In this document: piece by piece, positions 42,015 through 50,213 of the stretch | How positions within the stretch are numbered: position 1 is the first letter of the stretch | Layout of the letters: every line of letters begins with the position of its first letter | Source of the DNA: a virus | Length of the DNA: 53,588 nucleotides | Virus record (IMG/VR): IMGVR_UViG_3300014720_004069 | Coordinates: 1 to 53,588 of that record | Direction: 5' to 3' (one strand) | The notes under the pieces: generated by a model | What the model was told of the DNA's origin: nothing | The model's input: the letters and a program-made list of their open reading frames with translations, nothing else | Database searches by the model: none | Translations under genes and position numbers: made by a program

Positions 42015-42947
42015 TCAAATCTTTTCTATTAGATGTCTATAGGACTCGTATCCTCGAGGTATCAACCATCGATCGTCTATCCGAGGTATTTCGGGAAGTG
42101 AAAAATAAACGTCGTCGTTGATCGATTCTTCAGGAAGTACTTGACTTGCAATTCCTACGTCTCGGGACACTACAGGAATTTTTAGCAAGCCACACTCTAT
42201 TAGTGACTGTGGTCCACCTTCGTCTCTTGAAGTGACTGGGTATAAATCTAAAGTCTGATAGAGATCTTTAAGTACAGACTGATTTGGTCTCTCAAAATAC
42301 GTGTAGCTTACACCGATTTCTTTTAGTCTCGATATGACGTACTGGCGCCGCCATCCCGCCAAGACAACGTGAACTTCACGTGGATTAACCTTGGTATCTC
42401 CGTAATCTTTTCCCTCTTTGAATAACTTTTCAACGAAGTCTGCAAAGAGATCAGGACCCTTTTCCAGTTTTGGTGACCTAAGATCAAATCCTTCGGTGTC
42501 TCTCTGAAATGAACCTACGAGGAAAGAATCTACCGGAAGAGAATACTTCCTTCTCAACTGAATTCTGTCTCCTGTGGAGGTCCACAGTCTTTGGTTCGCC
42601 CAGTACGGGATGAGAATCACAGGTTTCTTTGTGTGTAACTCTACGATATCTTTCGTCTTTTTGTTGTAGACGTGATACTCGGTGACGTACTGGTCTCTTT
42701 CCCTAAAGTCTTTCTTCTTTGATTCGTCGAATTTTTCAGGTACAATGTGATGAACCGTCGCTATCACTTTTTTCTTGGAGAGAACATCGTGAGGAACGTG
42801 TCTCCAGCACCAGCTTGCAAGCAACCAGATAACGTCTGCGTCTCTTGGGTCAGCAGTTGTAATGTCGGAGTTATCTTCAGACCACTCTTTGACGAATCTA
42901 TCGACTATCCAATCCTCATTTGCTGTCAATAGAAAAACTTTTCTCAT
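42015..42947 (-). CDS. GT-B glycosyltransferase
   Basis: 310 residues. The N-terminal half has VFLLTANEDWIVDRFVKEW and DADVIWLLASWCWRHV; the second half starts LVGSFQRDTEG and has the donor-site motif TSRDEGGPQSLIECGLLKIP, with the acidic residues of GT4 enzymes. It overlaps the upstream gene by ATGA. Donor and acceptor unknown. Confidence 0.78.
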   Translation of the reverse strand: MRKVFLLTANEDWIVDRFVKEWSEDNSDITTADPRDADVIWLLASWCWRHVPHDVLSKKKVIATVHHIVPEKFDESKKKDFRERDQYVTEYHVYNKKTKDIVELHTKKPVILIPYWANQRLWTSTGDRIQLRRKYSLPVDSFLVGSFQRDTEGFDLRSPKLEKGPDLFADFVEKLFKEGKDYGDTKVNPREVHVVLAGWRRQYVISRLKEIGVSYTYFERPNQSVLKDLYQTLDLYPVTSRDEGGPQSLIECGLLKIPVVSRDVGIASQVLPEESINDDVYFSLPEIPRIDDRWLIPRGYESYRHLIEKI

Positions 42948-43303
42948 GATCGCTTCTTGACTTCATGAACAAAAATTGGAGAGAACGCAGTTCCATTGAA
43001 CATCGTAGCGAGCATCGCCAGTTCTTTTGTCGTTATGTTTTCTAGCTTGGCCCTCTTGTCAAAGATGTTCGGATCGAGATCTTCATTTCCGTTGATGTTG
43101 ACGGAATCGTAGTACATCTGTGCGAGTAAATTGACTGCCTCGTTTGTGATAGGTATCTGCGACTCCTGAAAGACCTCAACGAGACAATTGAATATGTCGG
43201 TGTAGATGGAGATACACGTGGAGGAGTTGAGCTTCTCCTCCTTGTAACCTTCTAGTTTATTGATTAAAAGTTTGCTTAATGACTCATGTATTTGTTTCTT
43301 CAT
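42944..43303 (-). CDS. Uncharacterised helical phage protein
   Basis: 119 residues, mostly helical. Notable segments: SLSKLLINKLEGYKEEKLNS, YTDIFNCLVEVFQES, EAVNLLAQMYYDSVNING and TTKELAMLATMFNGT. It lacks enzymatic motifs and is clearly unlike the glycosyltransferases on either side. AGGC lies 5 bases before the ATG, and it overlaps the upstream gene by 20 bp and the downstream one by 4. I have the impression of similar proteins in T4-like marine phages but cannot name them. Confidence 0.6.
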   Translation of the reverse strand: MKKQIHESLSKLLINKLEGYKEEKLNSSTCISIYTDIFNCLVEVFQESQIPITNEAVNLLAQMYYDSVNINGNEDLDPNIFDKRAKLENITTKELAMLATMFNGTAFSPIFVHEVKKRS

Positions 43304-44198
43304 TTTTGCCTGACGTCTCCCAGAGGCAATCGATGTACTTCTTTGCTACCTCTTTTATGTCCACCGTAGATTCTAATCCATTCCTATTCGACTTGGACAA
43401 ATCGAGTTTGGGAGGTCTGTACAGGTCGAGAGGTCTCATGTCCCACTCAACATCTTGTATCACTGTGGAGTCAGGACCTGATATCTCTCTTGTTCCTCCC
43501 GAAGACGAGACGACTATGTCACAACCGGATGCTCTTGCGTCCACCACGACATTTGGGCAGTGATCTAAGAATGCGAGGTGGATGAAAACTTTCGATCTCT
43601 TGTAGAGAGATATGCACTTCTCCCAGGGAAGGTGGCCTGTGTAGAGTATTCTCGGATCGTTCACGTAGTGATCGGGATTCTCACCTGCAACTACGAGACA
43701 GGCATCGCTCGGAGCTTTCTCGAGGAAATACCTGATGTTCTCGCTCAAACGCTTGTGAGGACGCCAGGAAGACGAGCAGGTCCACACCTCTGAGAACTTA
43801 TCGAGTATTGGATCCTCGAGCGGCTCGATTCTCGTCACACAGTCCAGACAAGTTCCATTGCCTATCACGACGGACTTTTTGACTCCGAAGTACTTCTCTG
43901 TGAGATTCCTGTTGAATTCAGACTGGTACACTATGAGATCTGCAGCTTCGAAAGACTTCTTGATCGGAGCATTATTAAACTCCCAGTCTTGTCTTGTGTT
44001 GAAGTAGATGCCATCGAGTCTAAGAGCAAGTGGTGCAATTTTTCTCGATGCCGTTATGAAAGAGAGCTGTACATCGGCCTCTGAGTCGACGAACCTGAAC
44101 TTATCTCCCATCTTCATGATCTGAGTCTTGAGTCTCTTGCCAAAAGAATTAGGACCGGACGAAGAATTCAGATCGACATTGTCTAGAAATATCTTCAA
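43284..44198 (-). CDS. GT-B glycosyltransferase
   Basis: 304 residues from a TTG that overlaps the previous stop by TTGA; AGAGGG lies 8 bases upstream, supporting this unusual start. The protein has MKIFLDNVDLNSSSGPNSFG (Gly/Ser phosphate loop), VVIGNGTCLD, TCSSSWRPHKRL (start of the second Rossmann half) and FLDHCPNVVVDARASGCDIV, a donor motif in which the usual Glu pair is partly replaced by Cys/Asp. It probably transfers a nucleotide-activated sugar; the altered motif leaves activity uncertain. Confidence 0.75.
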   Translation of the reverse strand: MKIFLDNVDLNSSSGPNSFGKRLKTQIMKMGDKFRFVDSEADVQLSFITASRKIAPLALRLDGIYFNTRQDWEFNNAPIKKSFEAADLIVYQSEFNRNLTEKYFGVKKSVVIGNGTCLDCVTRIEPLEDPILDKFSEVWTCSSSWRPHKRLSENIRYFLEKAPSDACLVVAGENPDHYVNDPRILYTGHLPWEKCISLYKRSKVFIHLAFLDHCPNVVVDARASGCDIVVSSSGGTREISGPDSTVIQDVEWDMRPLDLYRPPKLDLSKSNRNGLESTVDIKEVAKKYIDCLWETSGKNEETNT

Positions 44199-44938
44199 GG
44201 AATGTACCCTCTTGCTCTTATTGTCTCAGCTGACATCTTCTGTTTGATCGATCTCTCGTTCGTGAACAGATTCTTGTTGGACAGGTCTATGTTGTAATGG
44301 TATCCTAATATGGGAACGAATTGCAATTTCTTCCCTTCGAGGTGGGAGAGGTACATCATAGGCAGGAATACAGCTTGATCGCATGCGATCATGATGTAGT
44401 CACCATTTTCGTCCCGAAAGTTTGCATCAGGGACTTTCTTGAGTTGTCCGCATCGAAAAGTCTTTAGATGACTGGACACCCATGGATGTTGGTATACCGT
44501 CTGTCCTGCCTTTAAGTTCATGTGTCCCGATATGTTTTGTGTAGTGTAGCTCCAACGATGTGCAGTCCATGCAACTGCAACTGAATTATCTCGATAGACA
44601 TCATTTAGTACGTAGAGAAGGTCGTTCTCTGTCAACCAATCTCCGCCGTCAAGTCTACATACCACATCTCCGTCATCAATGGATTTGACAGACTCGAGTG
44701 TGTTTCTTACCTCTCCGTGTTTTTCTCTGTTGTCTATCAGAGTGAACCTATCTCTAAATTTCTTGGGTAGAGATCCACATGTCTCTCTCACAAGTTGATC
44801 AGTTCCATCGGTCGACATGTCATTTATGAGAACAGCTCTCCAGTTGTCATAACTCTGAGACAGCATGGAAAATATTGTTTTTTCCATGTCTTCTATGCAA
44901 TTGAAGTATGGAATTATGAAAACGAATTTATTGATCAC
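44195..44938 (-). CDS. GT2 glycosyltransferase
   Basis: 247 residues from a GTG overlapping the previous stop (GTGA). GT-A motifs: FVFIIPYFNCIEDMEKTIFS, INDMSTDGTDQL and CRLDGGDWLTEND in the DxD position, with an Asp-Gly-Gly-Asp loop. The C-terminal half includes MIACDQAVFLPMMYLS, in the place of the acceptor-side acidic motif. Co-translated with the large fused glycosyltransferase upstream. Confidence 0.83.
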   Translation of the reverse strand: MINKFVFIIPYFNCIEDMEKTIFSMLSQSYDNWRAVLINDMSTDGTDQLVRETCGSLPKKFRDRFTLIDNREKHGEVRNTLESVKSIDDGDVVCRLDGGDWLTENDLLYVLNDVYRDNSVAVAWTAHRWSYTTQNISGHMNLKAGQTVYQHPWVSSHLKTFRCGQLKKVPDANFRDENGDYIMIACDQAVFLPMMYLSHLEGKKLQFVPILGYHYNIDLSNKNLFTNERSIKQKMSAETIRARGYIP

Positions 44939-46872
44939 GATTCTGCTTTCTTGAAAAGAAACAGCTGAGTCATGTAAGAAGGTTCATTCTTCTTCAACTT
45001 CACCCAAGGCGTGGGTTTATTGAAGTCTATTCTGTCATGAAAGATCCAGCCACCCATTTCATTTTTCATCCTAGCAGCAATGTTTCTAATCTCGTCGTCA
45101 CTGACGTCCGACCATTTCTTGTCGAAGAACTTGTTGTTTTCAGGAACATCTTCTTGCACTTGATTATAGAGACTAGTCCAATGTTTTGACCAGAAATTCT
45201 TGTATGTGTGAATCTTTCTCTCTAGATCGTACCAAGAATAGTGATAAACGCCTGGTATGTTCTCGACGACATTATTCATCCAATTTTCGTATGACACTAG
45301 AGCATCCTTGTTACCCATGAGAGCATGCCGGCGAGTATTCTCCACTTCATTGTTGTAAAAAGTAACATATGGAACGTTCTCTAGAGTATCGGAGTAGATG
45401 TAGTCGTCTCCGTCAGATCCAGCAGAGTACATCGTACCTTCAGCGTCAAATCTTCTATGACTTTTTGGAAGACCATGAGTTATCTTTGGATTATTTCTGC
45501 TGAGACGCCATTTCCATGGATTGACGTCGACTCTAATTTTGTCACTTCCACCCCAATACTCTATTACAGGAAGAGCTATGAGATCGACTCCCTTTGGGAA
45601 ATTTTTTGCAAGATCTATTATCTTCAGTGCGTCGTCCTCATGGACAACTTCGTCAATGTCTACTTGCCAACAGAATTCTCCTGTGCACTTCTTTCTCGCT
45701 TCTGCTTTTTGCTGACCGTTGAAGAGAGCAAATCTCTTGTCATCCCAGTCTCTGGTGAACTGGAATGGTTTTACTCTTGGATCTATCAACTGTATCTCTA
45801 GAAGACGCTCCCATGTACCGTCTGTAGAACCTCCGTCTACAACTACAACTTCATTACAGAAAGCTAAGATAGACTTAATAGACTGTTCCCAAGGATATTT
45901 CTGCTCTATGCAATTTCTGGTCTGTGTATAACCGCTTATTGTAGGTTTGTAGTCCATTATTTTACTAATTGCCTTCCAAAAAAGATCAGGTGTCGTCGAC
46001 AGATAGTCTTCTATCAAAGATACGTCATCTGTCGAGAACCATTCTTCATCTTTGTGTTGAACATGTTCATTTATATGAAGCTTGCATCCAAGAAGTTTAG
46101 CTTCTATTACCATCCTGGGGCAAGTGTCTCCTCCTGCTGGCAGGTATACAAATCCTTCAGCTGCAGACATCTTCGCAAGTAATTTGTCATAAGGAATATT
46201 CCAAACTACTTCATATTCTTTCTTGTTATCTTCGCACCACTTCTTTGCAGACTCAAAGCCTTTGACCCAAGACTGAGAGCCAAGAACTATCCAACCTTTC
46301 TTCTCTTCTGACTTTATAGACTCGCGCAAGATTCTGAGAGTTGATAAAGTCTTTTTTGAGAACACAGAAGAAAGAACTATGTTGTCTTTCTCTGACAAGA
46401 ACGGGAATAAACAATGATACTTATCTTTTTGCTTCTCAGACATCCACCAAAGAGCTTGAGCACCGTAGTAGAAAGCTGATATCAACTTTCCATTGATCTG
46501 TTCATGGCAGTCACAAATACTTCCTGTTGCAAATTTATGTTTTTCTGGGGACCTAAACTTACAGTATTTGTAGTCGTATTCCAGGACAGTGTACTTCAAA
46601 TTTGCTACGATGCTTGGAATCAACTCGGGATTCATTTGTGAAAAATTACCAAAGATCCAAAATTTCTTTACACCTTGACTTAGAGTTGCCAAGTTTACAT
46701 CTCTTGAATGTAACTTCTGAACCTTGTAAGGTGAAGAAGAGATGATTGACTCTGAAGTCATCTCTGCTCCTCCTGCATAGTCTTCTTCAAAGAGATCTGC
46801 CACAAAAACTACGTCGACATCTTCTCTTATTATTTTATTTGGGTTCACAAATATCTGATCAGCAAAATTCAT
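44935..46872 (-). CDS. Two-domain glycosyltransferase (GT-B plus GT2)
   Basis: 645 residues with two catalytic folds. Residues 1-310 look like a GT-B protein (VVFVADLFEEDYAGGAEMTS, a central GSQSWVKGFESAKKW and FVYLPAGGDTCPRMVIEAKL). Residues 320-560 are a GT2 domain (EVVVVDGGSTDGTWERL, CWQVDIDEVVHEDD with DxD-type acids, and an HRRFDAEG turn). A linker rich in aromatic residues closes the protein. It is the first gene of the leftward run and would be made in highest amount. Two-headed enzymes often build disaccharide units. Confidence 0.82.
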   Translation of the reverse strand: MNFADQIFVNPNKIIREDVDVVFVADLFEEDYAGGAEMTSESIISSSPYKVQKLHSRDVNLATLSQGVKKFWIFGNFSQMNPELIPSIVANLKYTVLEYDYKYCKFRSPEKHKFATGSICDCHEQINGKLISAFYYGAQALWWMSEKQKDKYHCLFPFLSEKDNIVLSSVFSKKTLSTLRILRESIKSEEKKGWIVLGSQSWVKGFESAKKWCEDNKKEYEVVWNIPYDKLLAKMSAAEGFVYLPAGGDTCPRMVIEAKLLGCKLHINEHVQHKDEEWFSTDDVSLIEDYLSTTPDLFWKAISKIMDYKPTISGYTQTRNCIEQKYPWEQSIKSILAFCNEVVVVDGGSTDGTWERLLEIQLIDPRVKPFQFTRDWDDKRFALFNGQQKAEARKKCTGEFCWQVDIDEVVHEDDALKIIDLAKNFPKGVDLIALPVIEYWGGSDKIRVDVNPWKWRLSRNNPKITHGLPKSHRRFDAEGTMYSAGSDGDDYIYSDTLENVPYVTFYNNEVENTRRHALMGNKDALVSYENWMNNVVENIPGVYHYSWYDLERKIHTYKNFWSKHWTSLYNQVQEDVPENNKFFDKKWSDVSDDEIRNIAARMKNEMGGWIFHDRIDFNKPTPWVKLKKNEPSYMTQLFLFKKAES

Positions 46873-46894
46873 CTAAATTTTCTCTATTCTGATT

Positions 46895-46902
46895 TATTTA
46901 CA
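46895..46902 (-). promoter_or_regulatory. Possible late-type promoter for the glycan operon
   Basis: Read on the minus strand the octamer is TGTAAATA, one base from TATAAATA, and it ends 23 bases before the ATG at 46872. The divergent plus-strand gene at 46936 starts from the same 63-base gap. The match is short, so this is a weak call. Confidence 0.3.
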
Positions 46903-46935
46903 CTCTAGAAAGTACTGACAGCTGAGGAAATGTAT

Positions 46936-47445
46936 ATGAAGAAAAAGCCATCATCCACCGCTTTGTCTGTTCAGAGATCACTAAAAAAAACAGACGCTCT
47001 TGATGAGATTAGTAAGAAACTATCATCAAGCTCGGCTCTCAACGGTGGATTTGAGACTCTTCTCTTCAAGATCGACAAGATTGAGCAGAGTCAAGGGCAG
47101 CTGGTCTCTAAAGTCGATAAGATTCATGATGCAATCTACGATCCTTCTGATGGAATATTTTCTAAGCTAGGTGAATACAAATTAGAGAATGCAAGTAAAG
47201 TAAATGAGATAGAACAGAGTATAAATGAGCTTAGTCTTTGGAAAGAAACTAAGAGTAAAGAAGAAGACAAAGCTGAGAAGATAGAAGACAAGACAAAAGA
47301 AAAACTGTCAAACTTAGAAAAATCTGTCGACTCTCTTGTGAGGAACAAAAATAACATTTGGGACATCTTAAAGTGGCTTTTTGTTGCAATTGGAGGAGGA
47401 ATTATAACTTTGACAGTGAAATGGATAGAGTCGAAGATTCATTGA
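46936..47445 (+). CDS. Coiled-coil protein with C-terminal membrane anchor
   Basis: 169 residues from ATG 46936. I prefer it to the ATG at 46930 because GAGG (46924-46927) then lies 8 bases away. The basic N-terminus is followed by helical heptad-like stretches (LLFKIDKIEQSQGQLVSKVD, then a Lys/Glu-rich coil with EEDKAEKIEDKTKEK) and one hydrophobic segment near the end (WLFVAIGGGIITLTV) closed by KWIESKIH. It resembles phage proteins anchored by a C-terminal helix with a cytoplasmic coil. Function unknown; a role in membrane or lysis control is possible. Confidence 0.65.
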   Translation: MKKKPSSTALSVQRSLKKTDALDEISKKLSSSSALNGGFETLLFKIDKIEQSQGQLVSKVDKIHDAIYDPSDGIFSKLGEYKLENASKVNEIEQSINELSLWKETKSKEEDKAEKIEDKTKEKLSNLEKSVDSLVRNKNNIWDILKWLFVAIGGGIITLTVKWIESKIH

Positions 47446-47471
47446 ACATTTCTGTCTAGTATGTGTATAAG
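47442..47471 (+). promoter_or_regulatory. Candidate promoter of the chaperonin-like gene
   Basis: TTGAAC (47442-47447, overlapping the previous gene's stop), an 18-base spacer and TATAAG (47466-47471). The start site would be near 47478, at the GTG start codon 47477, so a message would be leaderless or the gene would also be read from upstream. Confidence 0.4.
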
Positions 47472-47476
47472 TTATT

Positions 47477-48604
47477 GTGGAAACGGAAGCTATAATAACA
47501 ACACTCAAAAACTTCTTACATAAGAACGTAGACATTGAGTTTTCTTTAGAAAACATTTCTGGGCTTCTTCGTTCTAGAAGAAGACTACAGCATGTCATGC
47601 TCATGAAGCACCACGATATTGAAGTTCAAAAGTTTTTTGAGCTACTTTTAACTTACGCAATAAACGCTGAGAAAAGAACTCCTAGCGCAGGATTAACTTT
47701 TTTGAAGCTCTTCTTGACGAATAAAAAAGATGAACAAAAGACAATCCGGACCAGAAAAGAACTAGAAGTCCTTCTCCGGAGTCTAGGTCACGAAAATTTC
47801 GTCTCTCATATGTTGCTAGAGAGCTTAGACCTAGTCGACTCCAATACAAGATTTTCTGTAAGAAAATCTTCCAATCAAAAGTCGTACATCGAAAAAACTG
47901 ATGGATACAAGTTTTCTGTAAAGAGTCTTCTAAAATCAAAAAATTTGTCTTTAAAAGTCTGCAGAGTTTTGTGTGTGGACGGCTACATAGAAAACGTTTC
48001 CGAGATACACCATTTACTCACTGAGCTGAGCGAAAAAAAAGTACCTTGTCTATTTTTTACTAGGGGCATGTCTGACGACGTTCTTCACACAGTTAAAGTC
48101 AACAATGACAGAAAGACCGTGCATGTAGTTCCTTTTTCAGTGCCTTTCGATGCTGAGAATGTCAATACGATAGTAGACATTGCTGTTTCAACTGGTACGG
48201 ATGTAGTATCTTCTCTCAAGGGAGAATTGATATCTTCTTGCAAGTACGAAAATCTGGGGCGTTGTGAAGAAGCAATTATCGATGGAGGAAACGTCGTAAT
48301 CAAGAACGCTAAAATTTCTAACAGGGTCGATCTTCATATTTCTTCTCTAAAAGAACAATTAGAATCGAAGAAAGGTCTGGAAGAGATACTCAGTAAACGT
48401 TTGCAGAGCCTATCTTCTTCTTGTGTCGACGTCTATATCCCTGACGACTTCTCTTACTTCCACAGAAGTAGTCAATTCGACGAAGGAATAAGGATCATAT
48501 CGTCTGTTCTCAACAACACTTTCTCCCCAGAAAAAGTTGCGAGAGATACTCTAGAATCTTTTGAAAAATTTGTAAGTAGCGTCGCTTTGTTTACTGTTTC
48601 TTGA
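47477..48604 (+). CDS. Divergent GroEL-like protein keeping the apical domain, ATPase part degenerate
   Basis: 375 residues from a GTG. Residues 141-320 line up with the GroEL intermediate and apical domains: DGYKFSVKSL (GroEL GMQFDRGYLS region), VLCVDGYIENVSEIHHLL, VPCLFFTRGMSDDVLHT-VKVN, VHVVPFSVPF, NTIVDIAVSTGTDVVSS, then a LGRCEEAIIDGGNVVI segment and a helix pair ending LSKRLQSLSSSCVDVYI, as GroEL has RVAKLAGGVAVI. The end VARDTLESFEKFVSSVALFT matches GroEL's last equatorial helices. The N-terminal 130 residues lack the GroEL GPKGRNV and DGTTT nucleotide loops (TPSAGLT stands in place of the latter). GroEL has about 548 residues; this is much shorter. It is probably not an ATP-driven folding ring by itself. 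Possible roles: a subunit joining host GroEL, a substrate-binding adaptor, or a virion protein. Confidence 0.6.
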   Translation: METEAIITTLKNFLHKNVDIEFSLENISGLLRSRRRLQHVMLMKHHDIEVQKFFELLLTYAINAEKRTPSAGLTFLKLFLTNKKDEQKTIRTRKELEVLLRSLGHENFVSHMLLESLDLVDSNTRFSVRKSSNQKSYIEKTDGYKFSVKSLLKSKNLSLKVCRVLCVDGYIENVSEIHHLLTELSEKKVPCLFFTRGMSDDVLHTVKVNNDRKTVHVVPFSVPFDAENVNTIVDIAVSTGTDVVSSLKGELISSCKYENLGRCEEAIIDGGNVVIKNAKISNRVDLHISSLKEQLESKKGLEEILSKRLQSLSSSCVDVYIPDDFSYFHRSSQFDEGIRIISSVLNNTFSPEKVARDTLESFEKFVSSVALFTVS

Positions 48605-48846
48605 AACTTTCTAATGTAGATTACATGAATACGATAGACAAGATTTCACGGGATGCAAAATTACTTTTTGTCGACAGCATGAAGGATGCTGTCAGTTCTA
48701 ACTTGGTCACAGCTGCTAAGAACGGAGACATTAGCTTAACAGAAGATCAGCTTCGACATTTAATCAATGTCTTTATTCTTTCTGTAGATCAGACGTATCA
48801 AAAAACTCTTCCGAACTTTCAAAACACAATCAAGAAGTACTTCTAA
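48601..48846 (+). CDS. Small uncharacterised protein
   Basis: 81 residues if it starts at the TTG at 48601, which makes a TTGA overlap with the previous stop; an ATG at 48625 is the alternative. Neither has a clear ribosome site. The protein is helical: NTIDKISRDAKLLFVDSMKD, then LTEDQLRHLINVFILSVDQT and a basic end. It is followed with no gap by the next gene. Function unknown. Confidence 0.55.
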   Translation: MKLSNVDYMNTIDKISRDAKLLFVDSMKDAVSSNLVTAAKNGDISLTEDQLRHLINVFILSVDQTYQKTLPNFQNTIKKYF

Positions 48847-49319
48847 TGAGAGGTCAGAGACATCTCATTAAGTGTAGGTGCGTCCTACCTCAATACAAAG
48901 TCTTTCCTAACCCACCAGTCCATCAGTTTTTGGTATTTTCTGTCATAGGAGATGACGAAAGTGTGAAGGTGAAGTTTGCTCAGTGCAATAACTGCGGTAT
49001 CATCCATAAGGTGACAGATATATGCACTTCTGAGATCCTTCCTGGCAAAGAAGCCATGGGTTCCATTGTCAAGATTGAAGACGTGAAGACATCTCTTCCT
49101 CCCAACCTCTCTGACATCCTCGAGCGCAACAATTGTGATCTTCCAACGTGGGAACAAGCTCAATTCATCCTCGAGAACAAGCAGTGGGGAAATTTTGTCG
49201 TCCTCGCCGTCGAAGAAGAGGCTGGTATAAAGCAGGGAAAGTATGTTAGGATCATGAGTGAGACTTTCTTCAAGGTGGAACCTTTCACAAGAGAAGAAGT
49301 CGCAGTACCATCGGAGTAA
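48846..49319 (+). CDS. Uncharacterised protein with a four-cysteine zinc site
   Basis: 157 residues; the ATG overlaps the previous stop codon by one base. Cysteine pairs CRC (residues 10 and 12) and CNNC (47 and 50) sit in strand-turn contexts typical of a zinc ribbon; a fifth Cys lies at about 60. The second half is helical and acidic (DLPTWEQAQFILENKQWGNF and a VRIMSETFFKVEPF strand). It could be a transcription or replication co-factor. I do not recognise the family. Confidence 0.6.
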   Translation: MRGQRHLIKCRCVLPQYKVFPNPPVHQFLVFSVIGDDESVKVKFAQCNNCGIIHKVTDICTSEILPGKEAMGSIVKIEDVKTSLPPNLSDILERNNCDLPTWEQAQFILENKQWGNFVVLAVEEEAGIKQGKYVRIMSETFFKVEPFTREEVAVPSE

Positions 49320-49321
49320 AC

Positions 49322-49570
49322 ATGTCAGAGATATACGGACAACTGGAGTCTGAGAAGCTGGCCGCCGACAACAAGGTGGCCCACGAGATAGTTCGTGAGA
49401 TCAACCACTTCGGAATCAGCGACCGGCAACGGTGGCTCATCATCTACTACCTCGGCCTAGAACTCGAGAACGTGGAAGAGATGAAGGAGCTCACAGGTTT
49501 CGTGAAGGAGTTCAAGGGGTCGGACCTCTTCATCTCCAAGATCTACGGTGCAAACGAAGGAGACGAGTGA
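49322..49570 (+). CDS. Small uncharacterised helical protein
   Basis: 82 residues, GGAG 5 bases before the ATG. Helical throughout (KLAADNKVAHEIVREINHFG, RQRWLIIYYLGLELENVEEM) with an acidic end. The text FGISDRQRWLIIYYL recalls sigma or HTH-type dimer helices, but no clear DNA-binding motif can be defended. Its stop overlaps the clpP start (TGATG), so the two are translationally coupled, and it may act as a ClpP partner. Confidence 0.6.
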   Translation: MSEIYGQLESEKLAADNKVAHEIVREINHFGISDRQRWLIIYYLGLELENVEEMKELTGFVKEFKGSDLFISKIYGANEGDE

Positions 49571-50169
49571 TGGGAAGACAAGTTACAAACTCCGCGAGAG
49601 TGACCAGCAACAAGAGTAACAGCGATGAATCTTCCACAACCATGGGCATCGCGATGGGAGACTCTCAACGCCTCGTGGTCCTCCACGGTGAAGTTAACGA
49701 GGCGTCCATCTCCTTGGTGGTTGCTCAGTTACTCCACCTCGCATCGCAGAATCATAAGCCCATCCACCTCGTGATCTCTACGTATGGCGGATCGGTGGAC
49801 GAGATGTTCACACTGTACGATACCATCAAGTTCCTCCCATGTCCAGTCCACACGATTGCCCTTGGAAAGGTGATGAGTGCAGGAGTACTCCTCCTCGCAA
49901 CCGGTGCCAAGGGAAAGAGGATGATCGGTCGGAATGCTCGAGTGATGATTCATCCTATCTCCGGTGGAGTTGGAGGTAATGTGTTCGAGGTGATCAATGA
50001 GTCTAAGGAACACAAGCGCATGCAGGACCAGATGGTGAATGCTATCGTCCGCGAAACAAAGGGCTCCAAGACCGAGATCGAGAAGATCATGAAGTCCGGA
50101 CACGACTTCTACCTCCTGCCAGAACAGGCCGTTAAACTCGGGATCGTGGACAAAATCATCGGTGACTGA
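49570..50169 (+). CDS. ClpP-like serine protease
   Basis: 199 residues, close to cellular ClpP. The start is the ATG at 49570 with AAGGAG 9 bases upstream; a longer frame from 49432 is a shadow of the preceding gene. The fold is clear: LHGEVNEASISLVVAQLLHL, VISTYGGSVDEMFTLYD (oxyanion strand), ALGKVMSAGVLLLATGAKGKR with Ser103, RVMIHPISGG with His128, and Asp179 in SGHDFYLLPEQA before KLGIVDKII, giving the catalytic triad. No ClpX/ClpA-type unfoldase is in the window, so it may use the host's, or mature phage proteins such as prohead components. The N-terminus (residues 1-25) is a disordered Ser/Asn-rich leader instead of the usual short propeptide. Confidence 0.88.
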   Translation: MGRQVTNSARVTSNKSNSDESSTTMGIAMGDSQRLVVLHGEVNEASISLVVAQLLHLASQNHKPIHLVISTYGGSVDEMFTLYDTIKFLPCPVHTIALGKVMSAGVLLLATGAKGKRMIGRNARVMIHPISGGVGGNVFEVINESKEHKRMQDQMVNAIVRETKGSKTEIEKIMKSGHDFYLLPEQAVKLGIVDKIIGD

Positions 50170-50193
50170 CACCTGTGCAAACTGTACCTCACG

Positions 50194-50202
50194 TGGTATA
50201 AT
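50194..50202 (+). promoter_or_regulatory. Candidate extended -10 promoter of the helicase gene
   Basis: TGG followed by a perfect TATAAT (50197-50202) just after the clpP stop; the -35 region (TGTGCA) is weak. Transcription would start near 50209, 5 bases before the helicase ATG. Confidence 0.45.
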
Positions 50203-50213
50203 GTCAGGCCAAC

